Below, in pieces: positions 43,276 through 53,161 of a stretch of DNA of 64,000 nucleotides (within the stretch, counting starts at the first letter, position 1; the number at the start of each line of letters is the position of its first letter). The stretch comes from Bombardia bombarda. Its lineage: Eukaryota > Ascomycota > Sordariomycetes > Sordariales > Lasiosphaeriaceae. The notes below the pieces were generated by a model. The model searched no databases. It was not told the DNA's origin and saw nothing but the letters and a program-made list of their open reading frames with translations. A program made the position numbers and the translations under genes. Location: contig JAULSR010000005.1 of assembly GCA_030512295.1 (NCBI GenBank), positions 1,798,001-1,862,000 on the forward strand. Direction: 5' to 3'.

Positions 43276-45476
43276 TTAATGCTCGAGCAGACGCAAGCTG
43301 CCCTGGACAACGACGTTCTCGAGGATAGACCCGGGAGGCACGTCGATGGTCTGGCCCTCGGTGGCGACGATGATGACAGTGCCCTTGAGGGTAACGCCAC
43401 GGCCGAGGTTGACAGCACCGGTGATGGTGAGGTGGTCGAGCTCGATGATCTTGGGGATGCTGGGGATGCGCTTCTGGAAATCGGAGACCTTCTTGAAATC
43501 GCCACCGAGCTTGATCAGGGGCGCGTCGCCGAAGCGGTTGGCGCTCATTTGTAATTGGCCGTGCTTGACCGTGTACAGATCAGACTTGACGAGCATCAGG
43601 TCCGAGCAGGTCTTGACGGGCAAGAAGCGTCGACGGGGTACGTTGACACCGTGGGCGTTCTTGAAGTGCTTGATGGCGGCGCCGACGGCGGTCTCGAGCT
43701 GGAGAATGCTGATGTCGGACTCGCCCTTCTTGTCGCCGGGGATGGTCTTCCCGTTGGGGATGATCTCCATCTCGAGCTCGTCGTTCTCGACGACGCGCTT
43801 GATGGCGTTGACGTTCATCCAGATGTTGTTGGTGTTGAAGTACTTGAACTTCTTGATCGACTTGAACTCGTTGACGTGCTCCTTGGGAACCTGGGCAATT
43901 TCCAGGAGACGGACGCCACCCTCGTAGTCGATGATGGTACCACCCTTGACATCGGCCTTGGTCTTGTTGGTAAGCTCCATGACGTACTCAGCATCGCTCT
44001 CAACCATGTGCTGGAGGATGCGGAGATCGACGACGGCGCCGAGGTTGTCGGCGTTGGACAGGAAGATGATCTCGATACCACGAGCGATAAGCTTGTCAAG
44101 GATACCGGAGTTGTAGAGAGACTCGAACACGTCACCGTGTCCGGGGGGGTACCAGTCATGGACCTGCGAGTCGAAGGTCTTGGGGACGGGGAGGAGCGAG
44201 TCCTTGAAGATTCTGGGGTATCTGGACTGGTTGAATGTGAGGATATCGACGTTGTGGCCCTCGTACTTCTTGATGATGGCAGCGGTATCATCGTCGGTGT
44301 TGAATGAGTTCATGAGGATGATGGGAACGTTGGAGCCGTAGGTACGGTTCAGGTGCTCGACCTGACGGACGGACATGTCCAAGAAGGACATGCCATCACG
44401 GACCTCGATGACCGACTTGGGGCCAACGCAACCCATGGAGGTACCAAGACCACCGTTGAGCTTGAGCACAGCCAGCTTGTTGAGGAAGCCAACAGACTCG
44501 GTGTTTGCGAGGTCCTCGTAATCGACGACTTGGTTCTGCGCGGGGGGCGCAATGCGATCCCAGCTCCTGTACAACAAGTATTCGGTTAGCTATGCTGCAG
44601 GCCTTCTGTTTGGTTTCAGGTAAATGCGTACACCTCATTGCCCTTGGCCTTGTCGTTCAGGTACCGACGGAAGAGCGAGAAGAAGTTGTCCATCTCAGTC
44701 TCGAACAACTATTTAGGTTGTTAGAAGATATGTCATAGCCATCGCGATCCTCAGGTATAGCTTGCCTTCTTCTGCTCGGGCTCCTTTACGGTCTCCGCGA
44801 GCTGGGTGAGAGCATTGCGCATCTGAGCGGCAGCAATGTTTGTCGAGGTGTTCTCGAAGGCCTGACGCATTTCCTGTTAGTCTAACGTAGCGCGAAAGTA
44901 AAATGTGTAAATAGTGAGCAAGACAAAACCGCGACGCTATCCCGTATGCTGATTTTCCTCATCGTGGTTTTTATAGTCCAAGAACTAATTCCATAAAGAC
45001 AGGGTTGGGTGAAGCACAACACAACATGCGAACATGTTGAGCGACCGCACCTCAACCGTTTACCGGATGGATGTGGCGACCATCCTTGTCTGCCACTATC
45101 ACCAATACCAATGGACCAGCGCACCGCCATCAATGATTCCTGACACACGCGAGCAGGTCACTGGACCAGTCCTATCACAGTCGCACCGTGGAGTTAAGTG
45201 CCAATTGCCCACCACAAAACATGTGTCCATGAGCCTTTCTTTGTTATTGTTGCAATAACGAAAGGATTGGACACATGAAGTGCAGTCTCTGGCCAGCACA
45301 AGTCAGGTGTGCTGCGGCGCTTGGCTGGCGGGAAAATTGGAATCGTGGACAGAGAGCAAAAAGCTTACCATGTGGGATCTTGTCTTGCCATGATGTCTCT
45401 TGGTGAATTCTGTCTCGTCGCCATTGGAGGGTCTGAGGTGGGTAGGGAGCGCGCTCTTGATCGCTGAGGCCGCCAT
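43276..45476 (-). CDS. UGP1: UTP-glucose-1-phosphate uridylyltransferase (UGP1)
   Basis: Makes UDP-glucose from UTP and glucose-1-phosphate for cell wall glucan, glycogen and glycosylation. Exons 45476-45369, 44873-44766, 44708-44632 and 44566-43276 give 527 aa. Intron 1 (495 nt) has GTAAGC and a CTAACAG acceptor. Intron 2 (57 nt) has a GC donor (AAG/GCAAGC) and acceptor AATAG: the junction EPEQKK-LFETEMDNFFSLF reproduces the family sequence, and no GT lies nearby. Intron 3 has donor GTACGC and acceptor ACAG and joins KGNEV to SWDRIAPP. The nucleotide-binding motif LNGGLGTSMGCVGPKS, the substrate loop around FNQSRYPRI and WYPPGHGDVFESL, and the C-terminal left-handed beta-helix (GRGVTLKGTVIIVATEGQ) are all present. 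The length is normal. Confidence 0.97.
44709..44765 (-). other. GC-AG intron in UGP1
   Basis: The donor is AAG/GCAAGC and the acceptor TAAATAG. Removing this 57-nt intron is the only way I found to keep the conserved UGP reading frame, so the non-canonical GC donor is well supported by protein sequence. Confidence 0.85.
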
Positions 45477-47211
45477 TTTGTCGGTTTGTGGTGGTGACAA
45501 AAAGTGTAGAGGAATTGGGTTTAGGACGTGTGAAGAAGCACCAACGACGCAAAAGTTTTGTCGTTGTGGGAGGAGAGGCGATGACGATGGCGGGGAAGCT
45601 CCAAGTCTAGGCGGTTGGAGACAGCTATTTCACACGGGACGGATTAGCGGATTGACGTAATAACCAGTTGAGCAGAGCCTTGGATTGGAGGCAGCAGCTC
45701 CTCGACTCTCCACAGTCGCCCGCCAAAGAGAGGAGAGCAATCCACGTATCAGCCCAGCTAGACCGCCTCCGCAATGGAACTGCAAGTGTAAAGCAATCAA
45801 TCACATGGTGACTTGACCCTGTCGAGCTGGACGGTGCCTCTTTGCCTCCCTCCATAATTATTTCAATATTGAAATGGAGAGAGATCCAGCCGCACGAGGG
45901 CCGTTTCAAACCAGGTGAAGGCAAGCTTCAATCGATGCTTAAGGGAGGTTGCGTCCCCGGCAGCTAAGCTTACCTGTGTTTGGCTCCCGCTGTATTGCGG
46001 TGAGGTGTAGCAGAGAATGTGCCGATTCGTCGACAAGAGCTGGCAGGAGAAGACGACTTCTCGAATTCAGGATGTTGGTGATGGGGAGAAAGGAGGACGA
46101 CGAGGATAGGGACGAGAGCAGTCAATCACTTTGACGGGCAGCCCAGGGTTCTTGGATGCTTTTATCATTTCTCGTGGATGGTCTGGAGCTCTGGCCGGAA
46201 ATTGTTAAGGCACCAAGTACCGCAGGCTCAGCTTCTTTGTGTGGCGTCATCCTTGGATCGAAGAACCAGGGTCTGTCGAACAACACTCAACACCGACACA
46301 CAGCGGCTGGACTGGCTGGTCTCTAGCGGCGCAGGAGCCAACGACTCTCTCGTCCAATACAGTTCGACAAGGACGGCAGTGGTCCTGGTTACTGTGGTAC
46401 ACGCTGGTTGCTGCAGAGTGCAGACTGGTGTGCAGAGGCACGTACACAGTATGCCGTTCGGAAACTTTGTTCGGTATCCCGGCCGGGTGCTTCTTTTTTT
46501 TCTTATTGCGACTTGTCGCCCTCGGGAAAAGAAAACTGCTGCTACCGTCCTTGGGTGTCTATACACTCCCGAGACCCCTATACCGACTTACACTATGAAG
46601 TATGGCACCTAGATACCAGTTTGCTCCTTCTGCAGCGGGCTGGCTACACAAAAAACGGGCAGATGCATCAGATCTACGACTTGAGGCCTTGCTCGAAGCA
46701 CCCTTCCATTCTTCTTGCGCGCTTCCTTCGGAAGCCCCAACCGTCCAGCCCATTAGCTCCATAATTATCTATCACGGTACGATAACTTTACGGGTCCTGG
46801 GAATGCCAACCTTTTTTTTTTCTTTTCGCCTCGTTAATGTGGCATTCTACCGACGTGCAGCCGCATCTTTACCTAGGTACATACATGGATAGTGGGTTAG
46901 TTGCAGCTTCTTTACACAGTACCTACATACAGCGCTCCTTGAACTCTGCGAGTCTGTCCATCAACAAGTCGTCGTCGAATCGAACCCGGGCCTGGCAGGT
47001 TCTCAAACCTTAGCGGGTGAATAGTTAGCTCATCCTCCTTCGCCCGAGCCTCCCCCCTTCCGAAAACGGCATCCATCCCACGAAAAGGTACCTCGACGTC
47101 TATCAGCCATCTCGTTCCATCGAGGGGGAGCTGCACCCCGGTTGCCATGGGCGCCTGGCGGGTCCGACGAGCTACTCTCCTTGTGCACTAATGCGCTCAG
47201 CCCAGCCCAAC

Positions 47212-47232
47212 GGGGGGGGTGAGGGGGGGGGG
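47212..47232 (+). repeat. Two adjacent G runs (8 and 10 G)
   Basis: The runs are separated by TGA only and could form a G-quadruplex. They lie in otherwise featureless intergenic DNA. Confidence 0.75.
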
Positions 47233-47680
47233 TGACAGCTAAAAACAGGAGATGGAGGGGCCACCTTGATATCACCTAAGATGATGGTCGGGAAATTGAT
47301 ACAGCCTCTTTTGGTAGTCGAGGCGCTTCAATAATTGCTTTCCCGATCGATAGCAAAGCCGCAACGCATTTGGCCCTTCAGCGCGGCTTTCCACTAAGAT
47401 ACGAATACAGGGTATAGCGCACTTGATACTGATTTTTCTTCTTTATTACCAAGGCTGGAAAAGCCAAAGTATTGGGAGCTGAGGGTGACAGGACGAGCCT
47501 ACCTTAGTTACAACTCCTGGATTCGGGAGGGGCGACGGGATCGTGAAGTCGGGCCTTCACCAGAAGGGACACCCGGGAGTGCGCGCTCAGCGCTCAAGAA
47601 GGCAGCGGCGACGATGGACCACGGTACATCAAAATGTGACATTCTCCTCGTTCGCGAGAAGAAAATATCGCACACCTCGC

Positions 47681-47707
47681 ACCCTCGCAACCCTCGCAAC
47701 CCTCGCC
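47681..47707. repeat. 9-bp tandem repeat ACCCTCGCA, three copies
   Basis: Two perfect copies and one with a last-base change. Short minisatellite in the gene-poor region. Confidence 0.8.
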
Positions 47708-47882
47708 TAGACACTTGCCGGGCCTTCTTTCCCTTCGTCCTGGCCGCGCTCCACATGGCACCTTTCCTCGTAACGTAGGTCGTCTTTTGCCCCTGATTGA
47801 TGAGCCCTTTCGGCCTCTCCACGGCAATCTTATATGACTGTGTTTGTTTTTCCAAGCAAGCAAAGCGGTAGTGTAGGTCGTC

Positions 47883-47910
47883 AGCCGCCAGCCGCTAGCC
47901 GCCAGCCGCC
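47883..47910. repeat. 7-bp tandem repeat AGCCGCC, four copies
   Basis: Three perfect units and one AGCCGCT unit, about 180 bp after the 9-bp repeat. Confidence 0.8.
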
Positions 47911-49525
47911 CGATTGTCTCTCACCGTCACGTAAAATGCATGTCTAGGATGAAAGATACGAAGTTACAAAAGTTATTACGGGTACCGGGACCCAAAGGAA
48001 GGTGCCGCCTGCCTGTCAAAATTTTGCGCATCAGCCACCACCCACCCAGTCGCCAGATCCTGGGACTGCCAATTGCATTCTCCACGTGGGGTGAGGGAAT
48101 ACGCTGTTTTGCCAGTTCGACATCCCCTAATCCGCTAATACGGAGCACAATATGTTGGGCATCATTTCGCGTGTGTGGGTTTTGTCTTCCAGAATTTAGG
48201 AGTATCTCCCCCCTTTCTAACCCAGCCACACCTTGACTATTTCGAGGTGATGATCCCACGGTAACCGTGACATCTGGTAACACCAAGGCAAATGAGGTCA
48301 TCTCACCACAACACGAGCTTCAAAATACCCAAAATAAATTTCGGAGCAGGCGCTTGGCAGCAACCTTTGTTTTAGTGTGCAGTCAAGGGTGTCAACTGCC
48401 GGACGGCTTGGAGCCTTGCTTTGGGACAGGCCTGTTTGTCGACCAGGAAAGTGATCGGGGAGATTCAACTCCTTATCCTGGGTTAGGGTTCAACATATCG
48501 TCCTTGAGATTGTTTGACCAACGCCAACAAAACCTCCTTTTATTGAATCCCAATGAAGCATTTTGTGGAAATCTACACCCGCAGGACCAACTTCTCCTGG
48601 CCAATATTGTGAGAATACTTTCATTAATAGCTGATGCATGGCACTACCAACCTACCTAATCTCGGTTGGGTCCGCCTGGCCTTTCAGCTCCTCCTCTGGC
48701 AGGAATGCTCAATATTTATGCTTCTAGAAGAAGCCACATGGCTAGTGAGCAAAAAGGGGCTTATCATTTTGCCCGCCCGACGAGAATGGGGGGTGGTCTG
48801 GGCTCCAATGAAGTGGGATGGAAGCTGCTGACATACACTGTTGCCATCAACGGCCCATACACCATCAACAACGATATCGAACTTATCTTACCTGGCTGGC
48901 TGGTCACGTTGATGATGGCGCTCGGGCCAGTGAGCATACTGTGGTACTAACATGCAAACATGGTGGTGAGCCTGCAGGATTCACAGCTCCACAGGGCTGA
49001 GGTATCCAACATCAAGGTAAGCCACAAAGGTCGGTCGGTTGGCTTTCAGCATTCTGTTCCGATTCTTTGCATCTCTTATCATCATGACATGACAAACATG
49101 AAGGAGTCTGATTGGGCATTTTACTAAAGCCCATGATGATAGGTCAGAAGTAGCATTACTTGCATTAAAGATAGGGATTAGATCATTAGATGAGTAGTAA
49201 GCTACATCGGACGAGCTTCACCGTGCCTTGATCTCTTTGATGACGGGCTCGTGGGATGGAGAAAGTACCGTGGCTATGCAAGGCCGTTGCGGTGAATCAT
49301 GAACGGCTTTACTCCTAGAGAACGGATGAAATCCCAGCCGGCGCCGGCAACGATGGAATGCGGCAACCGACCACCGTGGCCGGTTCCATTCCCTCAAGCT
49401 ATTATGACATTATTCTTTTTTCTGTGCCCTTGCCGTAGTTTGCCCACTCTTGCTCCTTCCTATCATAAACTGCAAAGGAGTCGAGGGATGAATAATAAGC
49501 TCCAAACCTGACGGGGGTGGTGTGA

Positions 49526-49533
49526 TATAAATA
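49526..49533 (+). promoter_or_regulatory. TATA box of the DUF3605 gene
   Basis: TATAAATA lies 83-90 bp before the start codon at 49616, a normal distance for fungal promoters with short leaders. Confidence 0.55.
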
Positions 49534-49615
49534 CCTTCTTTCCAGAGCACAGTAGTCCGAGCCTCTATCCGCATTTGGTAACCAGCCACTCAACCAGCCC
49601 AGACTGCTTACAAAC

Positions 49616-50409
49616 ATGACACCCGCCTCACCAGACAACGAGCAGGACCACCTGCCCTACTGGCAAGTAAACGTCCCCAAACACCAGAGAACCGACGAGT
49701 GTCCCCCCGGCCTCCGCGGCGTTAGCGACAAGGACCGCGCCATCATCGGCACGCCCAACTGCCAATACCAGGTCGACACCTGGCCCGTCGTGCAAAAGAG
49801 AGTCGCCGACAACAAGCTAGATGAATTCCGGCGCTCACCGTCCGGGCTACGCGCCTACCGCATCTTTTCATGGAGAATCAAGCAGGAGCACGAAAGCGTG
49901 GAGAAGTTCGTCCTGGGCACGAGGCTCCATTGGCCCAAGCCTGTGGTGGCCAAGGGAAAGAAGCCATTTGAGGACGACGACGATGTCAAGATCCTGTGGA
50001 ATGACTGGCCGTATGGCATCGACGGGCGCATCGTCCACTTGGTGGTCTGGACGAAGTTCGAGCTGGAGGAGGATCCGCTTACGAAGGACCTGGCTGACGA
50101 GGCGAGGGCTGCCATTGACACATATGTCCGGCGGGTCTTTTCTGGGATGGATGATGATCATGTTCGTGGTAGCAATTTCCGCCAGCCAGCCGGCTGGCTA
50201 GCTGATGATGATTTCAGACTGACAGAAGGGGAAAACAGGTTGTTTGGTTCAAGAACTGGCGCTCCATCAAGTCGGTGCACGCCTTGGAGCATTTCCACGT
50301 CATGCTGTTTGAGCCAGACCCCAAATTCGTCAAGGAGATCACGAATGGGGATGTCCCCCTCTTCCAGAGGGATGCACAGGGAATGGACCTCGCCCTACGG
50401 TCTTCATGA
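49616..50409 (+). CDS. DUF3605 protein (N-acetylglucosamine-induced protein-like), 238 aa
   Basis: Members of this fungal family are often labelled N-acetylglucosamine-induced protein 1; the biochemical function is unknown. Exons 49616-50161 and 50239-50409 give 238 aa. The hallmark blocks are present: IFSWRIKQEHESVEKFVLGT, ILWNDWPYGIDGRIVHLVVW and TKFELEEDPLTKDLADEARA. After the intron come VVWFKNWRSIKSVHALEHFH and VMLFEPDPKFVKEITNGDVP. The intron (77 nt) has a weak donor GTTCGT and acceptor AACAG; this pair is required to join DDDH to VVWFKNW in frame. Without splicing the frame would run on to 50710 in meaningless sequence. No signal peptide or membrane segment is seen, so it is probably cytosolic. 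It is convergent with the FolB-like gene, with 109 bp between stop codons. Confidence 0.87.
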
Positions 50410-50518
50410 CACCTCTACTTGCGATCATTCAAGCTGGTTTGTGTTGCTTTTTGAGGAAGCAACTGGAAGGGATTTACGGATATCACAGGGACATCTTCGA
50501 TTTATCATCGATTATTTT

Positions 50519-51584
50519 CTAAGCATCGACAGCCGCCGCAGTTGCCGTCCTCCCTGCGCGGGGGAAAGCCGAGCCAGCTCGTATCTCTACAACGGGGCAA
50601 TCGGCGAGGGGCACCGCCGTGGGCTTCTCCATGCGGATATGGAGCTGCCATTGGGGAGCATCAGACGGTTTCTGTCCTGCAAGCAGAATGCCGTGATGTC
50701 CGTAATTTGAGAAGATGGAATCGGCGAGATGAGCGCCTAATGCCTCGAGGGTCTCGAAAGATGACTCGTCCAGGGCCTGGAGTTTGTTAGCATGGTTTAC
50801 TTCACAGACGAGAAAGACAATGATGCTGGCAACGAGAAAAATTAGGAATCGTGTGAACCTTGGCGACGACAGACTCGATGTCGGTGTAGAAATCGACACT
50901 CTGGCCAAACTGGTCGATGGTGACACTTGTGACGACAAACTGCTTGCTCAGCCTCTCGTTGGGGTTGACGCCGATCAGCGTCGGGACTCTGAGATTGATG
51001 AGATCCAGTGCGATGCTGTATATCTGAGCACGCGGTGCTGCTGCTCCTCCATCTTCACCGTCGCCGAGGCCAAAGACGGAGCTCGCCGTCAGGCTCACGG
51101 CCTCGCCGAGCAGCGACGCCTTGGGCAGGGTGACGGTGACGGACAGGAAGCGCACCCTCGCAAGGGATAGGAAGGGCTTCTTTTTCGCCCCTGTAGAGCT
51201 GCCGTCAACTGACAGACCTGTCAAGTCGGACCAGATGGTCTCGAGGACGTCCCGCAGCGTGAGGTGAGATGATGACGACGGTGATGGAGTAGCAGCACCC
51301 AGGCTGGTAAGGATGGTCTTGCTCAGGTTGCCGTAGTGGACCGTGTCGGCGCCGAGGCGGTCGTCGGCGGCGGCGGTGTCGAAGGGGGTGGAGAAGGACA
51401 GCTCGGCCGAGACGAGGAGCGGCTGGGATTTGCCTGTTCGCCCCCACGCGTCCTTGGCCGCCTGCACTACGCTCTGAAGGTTCCTCACCCGGACCACGGC
51501 GAACGGCTCGCCCGCCGCCGCCTTGACCTCCCATGAGGTGCCGATGCGGGCGCGGCCATGTTTTGGAGGCGGGGTTGGCTCCAT
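50519..51584 (-). CDS. Stand-alone FolB-type (dihydroneopterin aldolase-like) protein, 327 aa
   Basis: FolB-domain enzymes cleave or epimerise dihydroneopterin in folate synthesis. In most fungi this activity is the N-terminal part of the trifunctional FOL1 protein; here it stands alone. Exons 51584-50859 and 50776-50519 give 327 aa. The 82-nt intron has donor GTTCAC, a TGCTAAC branch site and acceptor TCCAG. The N-terminal half (VRVRNLQSVVQAAKDAWGRT, then PLLVSAELSFSTPF and VHYGNLSKTIL) has the tunnelling-fold pattern of FolB. The second half (IGVNPNERLSKQFVVTSVTI, FETLEALGAHLADSIF, VRMEKPTAVPLAD-like IRMEKPTAVPLADCPVVEI) is a second FolB copy with the typical K-P motif. Whether it is catalytic or a diverged paralogue is not decidable by eye. 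Confidence 0.82.
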
Positions 51585-53161
51585 TGTTCCGGAGTTGTGA
51601 TTGTTAGGTGGGAAGGAGGGGTGCGATGCGATGTGGTGCGATTGCTTATCGCTATCTTGATAAAAAGGTTAGATCTGACGTCAGAGTCTTAATGATGTTT
51701 GAAAGCAGACTCGAGAGCGGTGCTGGTGGAATGAATGGCTACCACTCTTTTTGGGGGGTTTGCTCGTACTGTGTCTTGACCTCCATCTTTATCTTTGTGT
51801 GGAGAAATCCCGCACGCCATCCTTTCAATTACACAGTTCAATTGCAAAAAACAACTAGACTTGACATATTTTCAGCAAGTTTAAATACATATTTCATTCC
51901 GTTTAATACGCACATTGATCACAGCTTCAAACCTGAGGGAACATAATTAGAAGTAGAAGTATTTTATCATCATGACAGATTGACAATTGACGGTCCATTC
52001 TTAGTTTGACCACGACAGAAAAGCCACATAGCTTCCGTAAATTATTTTGTTGTCGTTTATTGTTCACCTCATTAAAACGACCCAGGTTATTCACTACCTG
52101 TGTGTAGTATTTTTTGAAAAATATGCCGATATTTCTTGATATCCGGTGGAACTTGGGCAAAGTATCCTGTAGATATCAGTTTTCATGATCGTGATGATAG
52201 GGAATATTCTAGTAGTTTGTCCCGCCGTTTCAGAATGATGGTTCATTTCACCCGTCATAGACTCCTAGTTGGTGGCGGTGAGAGCAGTACTCTTTGTATC
52301 AACCTCTTAATGGGATACACTGCGGTTCTACCTCGCAAAAGCAACATTGACGTGGCGGCGATATTTGTCAACATGATAGGTAGGTAAGTAGGTAGTTAAG
52401 TATCAGCCGTCCATATTCTTCAACAGTCAGTTGTATTCCATCCAATCTTTGACGCCGGCGCCTGCATCATTCATCATCAATATAGTCGTCCCAGCATCTG
52501 ATGATTAGCTCTGTTTCAGATTATACTAACACACACCCATTATTCAATGCATACCAACTTCCTTGCTGGTTTGATGTTATTATACCTGGCCCGTCCCGGT
52601 TGCTATGCTCCCGGGCCGGTCACAATCCGGCTATATTCAAACATGTGTGCTTAATCAGAGCCGCAATGCCTTCCCGGAGCTTGGGTCCCAGTGATCGACA
52701 ATCGCTACTATATTTCTAGGAGCCTCAGAGTTGCATAGACTCATTACTAGGAATATGCCCGGGAACTCTGGCTGGTTGGCAGTCTGACCTCTTCGCCACC
52801 TGCTTTTCGGAGGCGGACCGCTTGCGGTTCCTTACGAGCGACGTGATGCTCACACGGCAACTTATTGAGCACCCTGCAATTGGACTCTTCCGTTTCCGAT
52901 AGCCCCGTGGGTTGTGTGTGTATCTGGAAGCTGTTGACCGAGGGCCGTTGATGGGCATCTTCCGCGATAGATTGGAAAGTGAACTGAATGTGCGATGAGA
53001 GTGGACCGATGAGTGAGTATAAACGCAGGAACTCCTGGCCTTGAGATGGAAGTTGAGATGAAATATCGTCTACACTCTTCGCTCTATTCTTTCAAGCTCC
53101 TACTTGGTCGAACACATCATCCTCCACACTAGCCAGTTAGTCAACATACAAATTTGCAACA
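51585..53161. other. Gap between FolB-like gene and GH7 gene, with AT-rich patch
   Basis: No gene is supported. From about 51840 to 52150 the DNA is markedly AT-rich compared with the rest of the window. A TAGG/TAGT-type short repeat lies near 52379-52395. The right end contains the GH7 promoter with a TATA box. Confidence 0.55.
53018..53023 (+). promoter_or_regulatory. TATA box of the GH7 gene
   Basis: TATAAA lies 139-144 bp before the start codon at 53162. I did not find a convincing pair of carbon-catabolite repressor or cellulase activator sites by eye. Confidence 0.5.

Larger units (their letters stand above)
45477..49615. other. 4.1-kb region with no supported gene
   Basis: This is the longest empty stretch in the window, between the divergent starts of UGP1 and the DUF3605 gene. 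Open frames here (for example 46178-46612 and 48267-48950) are short, overlap one another on both strands and show no recognisable domain or splice-joined continuation. Visible sequence features are a perfect TACCTAGGTA palindrome at 46870-46879, two G runs at 47212-47232, a 9-bp repeat at 47681-47707 and a 7-bp repeat at 47883-47910. The last 100 bp hold a TATA box for the next gene. Confidence 0.5.

Noticed and set aside
43555..44307. 250-codon open frame antisense to UGP1
   Set aside because: Shadow of UGP1 exon 4, with Asp/Val/Leu-rich complement composition.
46970..46995. Possible tRNA T-arm (CGAATCGAACCCG)
   Set aside because: No paired T stem, D arm, anticodon arm or acceptor stem could be placed around it. 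A similar string near 56386 failed for the same reason.
48267..48950. Overlapping plus-strand frames of 130, 65 and 94 codons
   Set aside because: No domain, no shared splice sites giving a continuous product, and composition like non-coding DNA.
50239..50710. Unspliced extension of the DUF3605 frame
   Set aside because: Past 50162 the unspliced frame loses all family similarity, while the spliced frame gives the conserved WFKNW block and a natural stop at 50409.
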